Assembly (NCBI GenBank): GCA_023398295.1
Contig: JAEWSL010000046.1
Span: 1-44,552 of the forward strand
Length of the DNA stretch: 44,552 nt
Direction: 5' to 3'
From: Elusimicrobiota bacterium
GTDB lineage: Bacteria; Elusimicrobiota; Elusimicrobia; Elusimicrobiales; Elusimicrobiaceae
Shown here: positions 22,552 through 31,450 of the stretch, one piece after another
Layout: the number at the start of each line of letters is the position of its first letter
Numbering within the stretch: position 1 is the first letter of the stretch
Program-made: the position numbers and the translations under genes
The notes under the pieces: generated by a model
The model's input: the letters and a program-made list of their open reading frames with translations, nothing else
Told to the model about the DNA's origin: nothing
Database searches by the model: none

Positions 22552-25133
22552 AACCTCCCGCCGCAAAAACTTCCTTGGCGGTTGCCCCTGCTTCTGCCGC
22601 TTTAACCGCCGTTAATTTCCTCAAGAGGATATTTTTTGCGGTTGTTATTTTTTGTTCCCCTTTGATTTTCTTTACCAATCTTACCGTGAATCCTTTTGCG
22701 GCGCAAAATATTATTTTGACCGTAAGCGCGGCCTTTCTGTTTTTACTTTACGCTGCCGGCGCGCGGGCGGAAGGGAAATTGGAGTTTTCTTTGAGCAAGG
22801 CCGATATCTGGCTTGCTCTTTTTATTTTAATTTGCGCCGCCTCTCTTATTTATAACGGTTTTGCCGACGCCGAAAGAGGAGCCGCCGTTTTCAGCGAAGG
22901 CTGGCGGCGCGGGCGGCTGCTTTTAATAAATGTCTTATTTGGCTACGCGCTTGCCAAATTTGCGCGTCCCGCAAACGAGGGGGATTTTGCCTCCTTTGAC
23001 GCGGGGCGGCTTGCTTTGCTGTTATTGTGGGCTGTTTTGTGGACGCTTTTCCCCGCTTTTAAGATGCGCGGCGTTTTTGATATCTACGCTTTGCTTTTAT
23101 GGGCTGCAGGCATATATGTTTGTTTTGGCGTTTTAAGAGAATTTACCGCCAAAAGTTTTGCCGATATTATGCTTGCCGTAAGCGCGGTTTCGTGTCTTTA
23201 CGGGCTTACGCAGAATTTGGGTTTTGAGATATTTTGGAACGGGCAGATATCCCAGGATTTCGGCTCGCGCGCGGTGTCCGCCTTCGGCAATCCTAATTTC
23301 CTGTCGTCCTACGTTATAATGCTTATGCCGCTTTGCGCGCTTTATTTTCTGAGCGCGCAAAAACTTTCCGCGCAGTTTTACTACGGCTTTGTCTTATGCG
23401 CGCAAAGCGCGTTTTTGGCCGTAAGCATGACGCGTTCTTCTTGGCTGGGGCTGGCTTTGGGCGCGCTTGTTTTATTTTCCTTTAAGGACTTTAGAAAGCT
23501 TATTTTTTCTAATAAGCTAAAAGCCCTTTGCATAGTCCTTCTTTGCGCGGGTTTTTTTATTTTATGGCCGCAGGGCGGAGGGGACGGTTATAAATCCTCC
23601 GTCGTGCAAAGGGCGGGAGAAAATAAAATAAGCGCGTTTAACTTAGATGTGCCCAAAGAGCAGATAAATCAGGCTTTCCACCAGCGTCTTATGATGTGGA
23701 CCTGCGGTCTTGAGGCGGCAAAAAGCGCGCCGGTTTTGGGCAAAGGCTGGGGCTCTTTCCAACTTAATTACGCGCCCTGCCAGGGCCGCCTGCTGGAGCG
23801 TTATCCGCAGCTTAACGCCGTAAGAACGCAGGCCAACAGCGCCCATAACGAGTTTATTGAAACCGCCGCGCAAAGCGGTTTTTCGGGTTTGTTAGTTTAC
23901 CTTACTTTTTTTTGCATTTCTCTTTTTGCTTTTTTTAAGGTTTATAAAAATCTTGCTTTGAATGCGCGGCTTTTTTATGCGGCTCTTTTCTGCGGGCTTT
24001 GCGCGGTTATTGCCGATAATATGCTTAATATAACCATGCAGACGGCGATAGTCGGCTTTGCTTTTTGGTTTATTTTATCTCTTTTTAACGGCGCGGCCGC
24101 AAAAAGAATTGTGATAAAAACGGGCAGAGCTTTTTCCTGCGCGCTTATTTTGTCTGCGCTTATTTTGTTAGGCGTTTTATTTTACGCGCAGACAAATATT
24201 TTGCGCGGCGGCGTTTTGGAATTGCGCGCGCTTAAATATTTTGCCGCCGGCGATTTTGTAAAGAGCGCGGCGGCCGCGCGCGCCTCGGTGGAAAAAACGG
24301 GGACGCGGGCCGAGGCCTTTTATACTTTGCTTAACTCTTTGTTAAAAACGGGGGATTTAGGCGCGCTTGATAAGTATGCCGCGCTTGCGCAAAAGCGCTT
24401 TCCGTTTTATCACGAATTTTATCTGCACCGCGCTTTTGCGCAAAGCAAAACGGGCGACAGCGCGGCGGCCGCGCAAAGCCTAAAGAGCGTTTTGGATTTA
24501 TATCCATCCCACTCTCCTGCGGCGGAGGGATACGCCGCCCTCATTGCGCAAAACCGGTTTTTACAGACGCGGGAAAATATTGCTTACGTCAAACTTCTTG
24601 CCGGGAGATTTTATTTTAACTCTTTAATAAAAACCGCTTTTTGCGATATTTTATTTCAGCAGGGCGGATATGAGGAAGCGCGCGCTTATATTTATCCGTA
24701 TTTGGAGGAAGATAATTTTAACTTGGATTACATAAGAATATTGAAGACGGCGGACGATAAACTTGGGATAAAACGGGACGACCTCTTAAAAAAGGCGCAA
24801 AATTTTGCTAAACTTAAAGCGGACTTAGCGGGCGGCGGTTTTAATCCCGCGGAGCTTGAAGGGCAATTGAAAAAAACGGCTTTGGACAATCCGCGCGACC
24901 TAAACGCGGCCATGCTTTTGGGGGAGTTTTATTACAGAACAAACCGCCCTCTTTTAGCGCTTGAAACCATAGAGCCTTTTTATAAAACGCACGCAGAAAA
25001 TTTTGCTCTTAATTTTGCGCTTGCCTCGGCAAATAAAGCTTTGGGGCGTCAAGATAAGGCGCAGGAGTATCTGCGTTTCGTCTTAGAGAAAGACTATTTT
25101 AATGTTACCGCGCGCGCCCGTTTGGACAAGTAA
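22548..25133 (+). CDS. Wzy/WaaL-like O-antigen ligase-superfamily membrane protein with TPR tail (second copy)
   Basis: 861 residues, translationally coupled to the preceding paralogue by an ATGA overlap. It has the same layout: about a dozen helices, FGNPNFLSSYVIMLMPL, SMTRSSWLGLALGALVLFS, a periplasmic loop with QRLMMWTCGLEAAKSAPVLGKG and NSAHNEFIETAAQSGFSGLLVY, then a long TPR-like C-terminus (about 550-861; AMLLGEFYYRTNRPLLALETIE). The QRxxMW and AHNEF elements are the hallmarks of the family. Two such enzymes in tandem, just upstream of a pilus operon, suggest surface glycan assembly or pilin glycosylation. The acceptor and donor are unknown, and no glycosyltransferase or flippase gene is in the window. 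Confidence 0.82.
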   Translation: MKPPAAKTSLAVAPASAALTAVNFLKRIFFAVVIFCSPLIFFTNLTVNPFAAQNIILTVSAAFLFLLYAAGARAEGKLEFSLSKADIWLALFILICAASLIYNGFADAERGAAVFSEGWRRGRLLLINVLFGYALAKFARPANEGDFASFDAGRLALLLLWAVLWTLFPAFKMRGVFDIYALLLWAAGIYVCFGVLREFTAKSFADIMLAVSAVSCLYGLTQNLGFEIFWNGQISQDFGSRAVSAFGNPNFLSSYVIMLMPLCALYFLSAQKLSAQFYYGFVLCAQSAFLAVSMTRSSWLGLALGALVLFSFKDFRKLIFSNKLKALCIVLLCAGFFILWPQGGGDGYKSSVVQRAGENKISAFNLDVPKEQINQAFHQRLMMWTCGLEAAKSAPVLGKGWGSFQLNYAPCQGRLLERYPQLNAVRTQANSAHNEFIETAAQSGFSGLLVYLTFFCISLFAFFKVYKNLALNARLFYAALFCGLCAVIADNMLNITMQTAIVGFAFWFILSLFNGAAAKRIVIKTGRAFSCALILSALILLGVLFYAQTNILRGGVLELRALKYFAAGDFVKSAAAARASVEKTGTRAEAFYTLLNSLLKTGDLGALDKYAALAQKRFPFYHEFYLHRAFAQSKTGDSAAAAQSLKSVLDLYPSHSPAAEGYAALIAQNRFLQTRENIAYVKLLAGRFYFNSLIKTAFCDILFQQGGYEEARAYIYPYLEEDNFNLDYIRILKTADDKLGIKRDDLLKKAQNFAKLKADLAGGGFNPAELEGQLKKTALDNPRDLNAAMLLGEFYYRTNRPLLALETIEPFYKTHAENFALNFALASANKALGRQDKAQEYLRFVLEKDYFNVTARARLDK

Positions 25134-25167
25134 GAAACGCTTTTTCTGATGGCTTGCAAAAAAGCTC

Positions 25168-25195
25168 TTTACAAAAGCGTCTAAATTGATATAAT
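25168..25195 (+). promoter_or_regulatory. Promoter of the pilus operon
   Basis: TTTACA (25168-25173), 16-nt spacer, TATAAT (25190-25195) with extended TGA before it. This is the strongest promoter in the region and the only one seen ahead of the twelve-gene operon. Confidence 0.75.
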
Positions 25196-25235
25196 CATTA
25201 GTGTATCGTATAAATATACCTTAATGAGGTAGCAT

Positions 25236-26948
25236 ATGTTTAATATTAAAGCCTGTAAGACGAATTTATTTTTCGGGATTTTATTTGCATTTATTTTTTG
25301 CGCAGGGTTTGTCCTTTGCGCTTACGCCGAAGACGCCTCCAAAGCTCAGGAGAATTTGGACCTCGGCAAACAACTGTACGAAAGCGGCAAGTTTAATCAG
25401 GCTATGGACCAGTTTGTCAATGTTTTTGTTGAAGGCAACAGCGAGCAAATAGCCGAAGCCAATGAATATATGAATTTAATCCACTATGCCGCGGGCAACG
25501 TAGAGGAAGGCATAGTAACCGAGGAAGACACCTTTGTTCCCGAAGAAAGCATTAATCCCGAAGCTAAGCAGGCCGATGTTCTTAACGCGCAAACCTCTCA
25601 GCAGGATTACGGCATAGGCGCGCTGGCTTCCCCTTATGTTTTGGATCCCCAGACGGGGAAAGTTATTACCGGCATAGTTAAAGAGCAGATTGTCGTGCAG
25701 GACGGATTCCCCTCCAACGATCCGGAGGAATTAAGGGCCATTAAAAAGAACGAAATTGACCGCCGCATCTACGATGAAATAAGTTTTATAGTTTCAAAAC
25801 TTTCCAAAGTTCAGGGCGTCAGCGTTTATACAAGAGGCGGGTTTTTAGACGCTATAGATATGGACGCAAAACTTATTTTCGGCAAGACGGCCACCACATT
25901 TACCCCCGAGTCCAAAGAGATTTTGGATATGATTTACAATCTGATGATACTTAACGGCAGGCCTTCGTTTGTTTTGCTGCCTCCGGGTTCTTACAGCGAT
26001 AATGTAACGATACAGGGAGTCAGACAGGCGGCGGCGCTTAACTCCTATTTTATAAACAAAGGCATTTCAACGGCAAAGCTTAGCTTTAACATGGGCCTTT
26101 CTGCGGAAGAGCCTCCCCTTAAATTCAGCGACTTAAACGGGCTCTCCATAGTTTTTGATTATACTTCGGTGCCGAAACTTAAAAACACCGTGGCCGACAG
26201 AAACACCGCCCCGATACTCAGCGTCGGCATGTATCCGGAGGACGGCTTTTTCCCGCGCAAAGGAGAGGGCATGGTTGTTGACTTTTCGGTCGTGCAGGCT
26301 GTATCCCCCGTCAAAGATTGGACTTTCCAAATTGTGCGCCACGCCGGAGATAATAAATATTACGTCGTAAGGCAGATAAGCGGCACAAAAGCGGCCTACC
26401 GCCAGATATACTGGAACGGCAGGAAAGAATATTTTGGGCCGATGCTCCCTTCGGGAAGATATACTTTTATTTTAATAGCTAACGATGAAAAAGGCCGCCA
26501 AAAAGTGGTAAGACGGCCGGTTTCTCTTTTCTCCGAAAGTACTGACGGGCTTAATTACTACGGCGCGCCCAAGGGCAGGAAAGAAGGCGCTCTTGATTAC
26601 CAGGCGGCAAGGCTTTGGAATAAACCCGCAAGGCAAATGATAACGCCCTATACAGACGAAGAAAATCAAGCCTATGAAAGTTACGACGCCGCGACTACCG
26701 TGAGCGCAGACGAACTGGCTGCCTCCCAACAAGAAGGCGCGGGAGAGCAGGCTCAGTCTGTAGCCGATATGCCGGAGATGCCGCAGGGCTCGTCCTCCGA
26801 AGGAGTAAGCACGGACACGGCCGATTCTATGACCGAAGTGCCCCCGGCTGTTGCGGGAGAGGTTCCTTCCGACGCTGCGGCGGAGGATGTTGCGGCCGAT
26901 CCCAATGCAAACGCGGAACAGTACGAAGATATACCCGAAAAACAATAA
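25236..26948 (+). CDS. Periplasmic protein with TPR-like start and divergent OmpA-like domain; first gene of the pilus operon
   Basis: 570 residues with a signal peptide (cleavage likely near CAYAEDAS). Residues 30-95 read as a TPR pair (LDLGKQLYESGKFNQAMDQF). Residues about 180-310 look like an OmpA-type fold: FTPESKEILDMIYNLM, then VLLPPGSYSDNVTIQGVRQAAALNSYFINKGI. The GHTD site is replaced by GSYSD, so diaminopimelate binding is doubtful. A beta-rich region follows and the last 90 residues are acidic and low-complexity. Its position before the PilMN-O-P-Q genes suggests a pilus assembly or cell-wall docking role, comparable in place to FimV/TsaP-type accessory proteins; that is inference. 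A GAGGT site precedes the ATG. Confidence 0.75.
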   Translation: MFNIKACKTNLFFGILFAFIFCAGFVLCAYAEDASKAQENLDLGKQLYESGKFNQAMDQFVNVFVEGNSEQIAEANEYMNLIHYAAGNVEEGIVTEEDTFVPEESINPEAKQADVLNAQTSQQDYGIGALASPYVLDPQTGKVITGIVKEQIVVQDGFPSNDPEELRAIKKNEIDRRIYDEISFIVSKLSKVQGVSVYTRGGFLDAIDMDAKLIFGKTATTFTPESKEILDMIYNLMILNGRPSFVLLPPGSYSDNVTIQGVRQAAALNSYFINKGISTAKLSFNMGLSAEEPPLKFSDLNGLSIVFDYTSVPKLKNTVADRNTAPILSVGMYPEDGFFPRKGEGMVVDFSVVQAVSPVKDWTFQIVRHAGDNKYYVVRQISGTKAAYRQIYWNGRKEYFGPMLPSGRYTFILIANDEKGRQKVVRRPVSLFSESTDGLNYYGAPKGRKEGALDYQAARLWNKPARQMITPYTDEENQAYESYDAATTVSADELAASQQEGAGEQAQSVADMPEMPQGSSSEGVSTDTADSMTEVPPAVAGEVPSDAAAEDVAADPNANAEQYEDIPEKQ

Positions 26949-27022
26949 ACTCAAAACGTAAAAAGTAAATCGGGCAGGATTTTAGGGGAAGTACAAGATT
27001 ATTAAATCAGGGTGAGCGATTT

Positions 27023-28615
27023 ATGGCATTAGGTAAAATTGACAGCGTATTAGGCATCAAACGTTCCGGACGGAAACAAAGTCTGGGCATATATATTTCT
27101 CTCACGGACATTTACGTAGCCCAAGTCTTTGAAAAATCCGGCGGGATAGAAGTAGATTCCTTAATTAAACTTCCCGTGGGGGAGGTAAACCCCACCTTGC
27201 TAAAGCCGTCGGAATTAAACGAAGGCTTCTTCTCAAGCCCTAAGCATTGGCTTGATCCCATAAAAAAGATTATAGACAGCAGGCATTGGAAAACCAAGGA
27301 CGTTGTGGTTTCCCTTTCCCCGAGTTTCAGCATACACCGTCATTTTGTTATGCAGGATATGTCGCGCCATCATTGGAGGCAGGCTGTGCCTTTGCAGGCG
27401 CGCAAATATATACATTATCAGTTTGACAGAGGCGTCTACGACTATGCCGTTTATCCTTTTTACGCTCCTTTAAGCAAGGCAAAGCGCTTGGGGGTGGCGT
27501 TTTCAATAACCTCAAGCAGGATAGCGGCCGTGCTTGAAGCTGGCATGCGCAATATAGGCCTTAACTTAGTGGCGATTGAAACTTCCCCCTTGTCCATATA
27601 CAGGCTTTTTAACCAGACTGATAAAGAAAATATTCCCGGCAAAGGCTGTATTTACGCTAACTTTACTCAGCATGAAGGGCAGTTTTTGTTTGCCTTAAAC
27701 GACGTACCTATATTATTAAGGGAAGTTGAAGCCACCCGCGCGGCTGGCGCGCGCAACCGTCTGGAAGTTAACAATTGCGTGGATTTCGTTTCAAAGCAGT
27801 TGGAAAAGAATCCCTTTGAAGATATTACCATAGTTTCCGACGACGGAGATTTCTGGGCGCCTATTTTGGAGGGCGAGGTTAAAAGACACGTAAGAATTTG
27901 GAAGATATCCGAGATTTTCGGTTTCAAAGTAACGGGTTTTGAAGAAATGGCCGCCATAGGCGCGTGCTTAAAGTTCCTAAACGAAAAAGTAGGAGATATT
28001 GATTTGTACCGCAAGAACCGCTCCTCCGACGAGGAAATCCGCGGAACTATGACAGTTTGGAAGCTGGCCCTTCTTATACTTGCGGGTTTTTTGGTATGGG
28101 GCAGTTTGGTGCAGACGAGGGCTTTTCTTACTTATGTTGACCTGAAGCGGCAGGATTTTACGTCAAAAGAGAGCATACCTGACTTCAAAGGTTTGTACGC
28201 CGACCAGATTAAGGCCAAGGTGGAAAAGACTTCAAAAGACGCAAAATCTCTTGCGAGCCTGCTCTCGGCGGTTAAATTTACTCCGAAACTTAATATTTTG
28301 CCCGACCTTATGCCCGCCGATATGTGGCTTACGTCCATGTCAATAAAATATCCCTATACTTTAAGGGATACGAGGGAAAGGAACTCTCTGCGTTTGGACG
28401 GGATAGTAAGCGTCTACAGCGGCAGGGAAGACGAGCTTGCCCTGGGCGCGCAGTTCAAAAATGCGGTGGAAGGGGCCAACGAGATGAACGACCTTTGCCG
28501 TTCCGACAGTGTTAAAATAGGGTATGACTTTAATGATACTCCGCTTATGAGCAGGCGTAAAAATTATATTTTGGGCACGAAATTTGTTTTAACCTGCGAG
28601 AGGGATAAGAAATGA
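27023..28615 (+). CDS. PilM-PilN fusion, inner-membrane platform of the pilus machine
   Basis: 530 residues. Residues 1-330 resemble the actin-like PilM/GspL cytoplasmic domain (start LGIYISLTDIYVAQVFEKSGG; later WRQAVPLQARKYIHYQFD and AAIGACLKFLNEKVGDIDLY, matching the usual AxGLALR...INLLP segment where PilM meets PilN). A single membrane helix follows (about 345-365, LALLILAGFLVWGSLV), then a coiled and periplasmic PilN-like part (PADMWLTSMSIKYP). In most type IV pilus systems PilM and PilN are separate; here they are one chain, like GspL. The actin-type nucleotide site (GIDIGSS in PilM) is degenerate. It overlaps pilO by ATGA. Confidence 0.8.
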   Translation: MALGKIDSVLGIKRSGRKQSLGIYISLTDIYVAQVFEKSGGIEVDSLIKLPVGEVNPTLLKPSELNEGFFSSPKHWLDPIKKIIDSRHWKTKDVVVSLSPSFSIHRHFVMQDMSRHHWRQAVPLQARKYIHYQFDRGVYDYAVYPFYAPLSKAKRLGVAFSITSSRIAAVLEAGMRNIGLNLVAIETSPLSIYRLFNQTDKENIPGKGCIYANFTQHEGQFLFALNDVPILLREVEATRAAGARNRLEVNNCVDFVSKQLEKNPFEDITIVSDDGDFWAPILEGEVKRHVRIWKISEIFGFKVTGFEEMAAIGACLKFLNEKVGDIDLYRKNRSSDEEIRGTMTVWKLALLILAGFLVWGSLVQTRAFLTYVDLKRQDFTSKESIPDFKGLYADQIKAKVEKTSKDAKSLASLLSAVKFTPKLNILPDLMPADMWLTSMSIKYPYTLRDTRERNSLRLDGIVSVYSGREDELALGAQFKNAVEGANEMNDLCRSDSVKIGYDFNDTPLMSRRKNYILGTKFVLTCERDKK

Positions 28616-29175
28616 GCTTTTTTGGCGATATAAAAGACGGCTTGACCGACGTAAAGAATATGCTTATGGAAGGCAATTATAAGCCTTTTATAAATCCTCT
28701 TATCTGCGTTGTCGTAGTAGGGATTTTAGTTTATTTTCTTAACGGCAGCGCGGTGGAAAAAGTAAACAGCGAGAAAAAGAAGATAGAGGCTTTGAGGGCC
28801 GAATCGGATAATATAGCCGAATATAAATCTTCAAAAGAATTGTACGAGAAACTTTTGCCGCAGCTGCCTCCTTTGGAAAAAAAGGACGAATGGCTTTTAG
28901 TCCAGATTGCCTCAATTTTTCCCAAAAGCGGCGCGGAGGTAAGCAAAACCGGCCGCAACGAACTTGAAACCGAAGGGGATATAACGCTGTCTTCCGTAAA
29001 CTTGGAAGCTCTTATGAATTACGAGCAGCTGGGCAAATTAGTTGAAACTATTGAAAATTATCCTCAATTTTTAAGGATATCGGAACTAAACATTACGCGT
29101 CCCGAAGGGGATTTGGGAAAGATACGCGTAACTATGCGTCTGAGCACAATATTTGTGCCTGTGACAAAGAGTTAA
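28612..29175 (+). CDS. pilO: PilO-like alignment-complex protein
   Basis: 187 residues. One membrane helix (about 25-42, PLICVVVVGILVYFL), a coiled coil (VEKVNSEKKKIEALRAES) and a ferredoxin-like periplasmic domain (YEQLGKLVETIENYPQFLRISELNITRP and VTMRLSTIFVP), the arrangement of PilO/GspM. It pairs with PilN and links the platform to PilP and the secretin. The start overlaps the PilMN stop (ATGA). Sequence identity in this family is low, so the call rests on architecture and gene order. Confidence 0.78.
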   Translation: MSFFGDIKDGLTDVKNMLMEGNYKPFINPLICVVVVGILVYFLNGSAVEKVNSEKKKIEALRAESDNIAEYKSSKELYEKLLPQLPPLEKKDEWLLVQIASIFPKSGAEVSKTGRNELETEGDITLSSVNLEALMNYEQLGKLVETIENYPQFLRISELNITRPEGDLGKIRVTMRLSTIFVPVTKS

Positions 29176-29179
29176 AATT

Positions 29180-29791
29180 ATGAAGAATATTAAGATATTA
29201 CTGGGTGCAATTATGATTTGTTCGGCAATGCCGCTTTTTGCGCAAAAGGTGGAAATTCCCTCTATGCCCGAAGATCAGCGTCCGCCTATTGCGGCGGCTG
29301 CGGCGGCGGAAAAAGACGTTCAGGATGAAGTAAAAGAGGACGCAAAGCCGGCGGTGGGTACCGAAGCGGCTTTAACAAAACAAACGACGCCGCGTCCTAT
29401 TGCGCCAAAAGCCGTTAAATTTGATCCTAAGAATAAGAGGGACCCTTTTCTATCCAAGGAAGAAGTGGAAACCATAGAAGCGGCCCGCAGGGCGGAGCAA
29501 AAAAGAGTTGAGGAAGAGAAGAAACTTCTTGAAGATGAGGCCCGCGCGCGTCATGAAGCGCTTGAGAAGCAAAGAAGGCTAGAGGAAGAGCTTAAAAAGT
29601 ACCCTGCCAAAGCCATTATGGACAAAATTAACGTAGACGGCATTTTAGGTACAGAGGCTATTATTAACGGCGAAATAAAAGGCATAGGCGACACGGTTTT
29701 GGGCGCAAAAGTGATAAAAGTTTCAGGCGATTCCGTTACTTTTATTTTCAAAGGACAGACATTTAAGAGGAATTTACCGTTAACCCAATAA
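29180..29791 (+). CDS. pilP: PilP-like secretin-linking protein
   Basis: 203 residues. A signal peptide (MKNIKILLGAIMICSAMPLFA) without a lipobox cysteine, a proline/alanine-rich segment, the phrase KNKRDPFLS (PilP/GspC proteins carry a similar RDPFxP), a charged helix (ARRAEQKRVEEEKKLLEDEARARHEA) and a C-terminal beta domain (DGILGTEAIINGEIKGIGD, VIKVSGDSVTFIFKGQTFKR) like the PilP/GspC homology region that contacts secretin N0. Classical PilP is a lipoprotein; this one is not. It starts 4 nt after pilO. Confidence 0.75.
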   Translation: MKNIKILLGAIMICSAMPLFAQKVEIPSMPEDQRPPIAAAAAAEKDVQDEVKEDAKPAVGTEAALTKQTTPRPIAPKAVKFDPKNKRDPFLSKEEVETIEAARRAEQKRVEEEKKLLEDEARARHEALEKQRRLEEELKKYPAKAIMDKINVDGILGTEAIINGEIKGIGDTVLGAKVIKVSGDSVTFIFKGQTFKRNLPLTQ

Positions 29792-29835
29792 AGTTTAACG
29801 GGAAAAATTGCAGTTGTGAAATTAAGGAGGAAGTA

Positions 29836-31407
29836 ATGAATAAAAAATTAGCTCTGACGCTGGCATTTGCTTTTGTTGCCGCCCAGGTTTTACTGCCTGT
29901 GCAGGCCTCTGCGCAAAACGCCAGACCCGAAGCGAAAGTTGCGGTGGTAGAAGATTTGTCCTACGGCGATGACAGCGGTTTTACGCGCGCCAAAGGCGAA
30001 TCCGCCATCTATAAAGAAGTGGAAGCCAATTCCCCTCTTGACAGAAAAATTACCATAAGGGTTAACAACGTGCCGATAGGGACTTTCCTTAACAGTATTT
30101 CGGCTCAATCCAAGATTAACTTTATTATGGGCGAGGAGTTTGCGGGCAAGAAAGTATCCGCTTCTCTTTCAAACGTAACGGTCAGGGAAGCTTTAGACAC
30201 TCTTTTAAGGGTGCAGGGGCTTGCTTACCAACGCGTCGGCAAGAGCGACAGCTATGTTATTACCAAACGCTCCGAAGAAGCTCCCGACGTAATCACAAAA
30301 ATTTACACCCTGAATTACGTTTCCTTGCAGGCTCAAGGCAGCGTTTCTCAAGACCTTAGGGACATCATGCCGCGGGACGTTACTTCCACCAGCATTACGG
30401 GCGGGAGTTCTTCCGCCGTCAATATATTTGACTCTCAAAACCGCAGCGGTTTTAACTTGGGCAGCAACTTCAGCGGCGGCACCAGCAGCGGCGGGGAAGG
30501 CGCAAGCGCTATACTTTCAATCATCAAAAGCGTGCTTACCAAACAGGGTAAAATAGCTACCGACGCCAGAACCAATAAGCTTATTATCACCGATGTGCCG
30601 GAAGTTTTCCCTCAAGTGGAAAGCATCTTAGCCGAACTTGATATTAAAGCCCCGCAGATTTTAATTGAGGCGCAAATTGTTGAAGTAAGCAAGAGCTCCT
30701 CCTTTAACGCGGGCTTCACGTATGGTACGGGCGATTCTGGTATTATGGGTACGCTTACCGGCGGCAGCACGGAATGGTCGTGGGACAAGCTGGGCGTCGG
30801 CACAGGCGGCGGCATCCTTAAATATTTCAGCGCGGCGGGCGACGGCACTGCCGGCGACCCAATTAAAGCCGATTTTACCAGCCTTAAAATTGTTTTTAAC
30901 GCGGTAATGGGCAACGGCGAAGCGCGCTCCTTGGGCAAACCGAAAGTTATTACGGTCAACAACAGCCCCGCGGTTATCACCTCTTCCAAAGAAGCGGCGG
31001 TAAGCACGGTTACAAGAAGCGATGGCAGCGGCTCCTCCGGCACAAGCACGACATCGGGCGTTGAAAGAAGAACGGTCGGTCTTATGCTCACGGTTGTGCC
31101 CCAGGTCAACAAGGAAGGTTTTGTAACTTTGCAGGTTAAGCCTTCTTATTCCGACTTAGTGGCCTCCCAAATCGCAACCGGTTCTATGGATACCGTAACG
31201 CGCGCCGTTTCAACCCAGGTAAGGGTAAAGAGCGGGCAGACGGTAGTCTTAGGCGGTTTGTTGCAATCTTCGGATAAAGAAAACATTTCTAAAGTTCCTT
31301 TGCTCGGGCAGATACCGATAATCGGGTGGTTCTTCTCCCATAAAGACACAAGCAAGGTAACAACGGATCTGGTAATTTTCTTAACTCCGACTATACTATC
31401 TGAGTAA
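29836..31407 (+). CDS. pilQ: Secretin, outer-membrane channel of the pilus machine
   Basis: 523 residues with a signal peptide (cleavage near VQASA). N0/STN-like domain at about 70-145 (ITIRVNNVPIGTFLNSISAQSKINF, VTVREALDTLLRVQGLAYQ), an N1/N3-like region with a Ser/Gly-rich insert (about 185-220) and VEQILAELD-like VESILAELDIKAPQILIEAQIVEVS, then the secretin domain ending with VPLLGQIPIIGWFFSHKD and TTDLVIFLTPTIL. It forms the ring through which pilus or pseudopilus passes. There is no AMIN domain, so it is closer in plan to short secretins than to proteobacterial PilQ. A strong AAGGAGGAAG site precedes the ATG. Confidence 0.92.
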   Translation: MNKKLALTLAFAFVAAQVLLPVQASAQNARPEAKVAVVEDLSYGDDSGFTRAKGESAIYKEVEANSPLDRKITIRVNNVPIGTFLNSISAQSKINFIMGEEFAGKKVSASLSNVTVREALDTLLRVQGLAYQRVGKSDSYVITKRSEEAPDVITKIYTLNYVSLQAQGSVSQDLRDIMPRDVTSTSITGGSSSAVNIFDSQNRSGFNLGSNFSGGTSSGGEGASAILSIIKSVLTKQGKIATDARTNKLIITDVPEVFPQVESILAELDIKAPQILIEAQIVEVSKSSSFNAGFTYGTGDSGIMGTLTGGSTEWSWDKLGVGTGGGILKYFSAAGDGTAGDPIKADFTSLKIVFNAVMGNGEARSLGKPKVITVNNSPAVITSSKEAAVSTVTRSDGSGSSGTSTTSGVERRTVGLMLTVVPQVNKEGFVTLQVKPSYSDLVASQIATGSMDTVTRAVSTQVRVKSGQTVVLGGLLQSSDKENISKVPLLGQIPIIGWFFSHKDTSKVTTDLVIFLTPTILSE

Positions 31408-31450
31408 AGCTTAAGAAGCAGAACGTAAATTTAACGGAAGGATTGTTCAT

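Noticed and set aside
20272..25133. Competence protein ComEC-type channel
   Set aside because: Hydrophobic pattern and the QRxxMW / AHNEF type motifs fit the O-antigen ligase superfamily; no metallo-beta-lactamase domain is present.
27023..28615. Plain GspL with no PilM relation
   Set aside because: Not excluded, but the gene order PilM/N-O-P-Q-B-C and the phrase before the membrane helix favour a PilM-PilN fusion; kept as an alternative in the finding.
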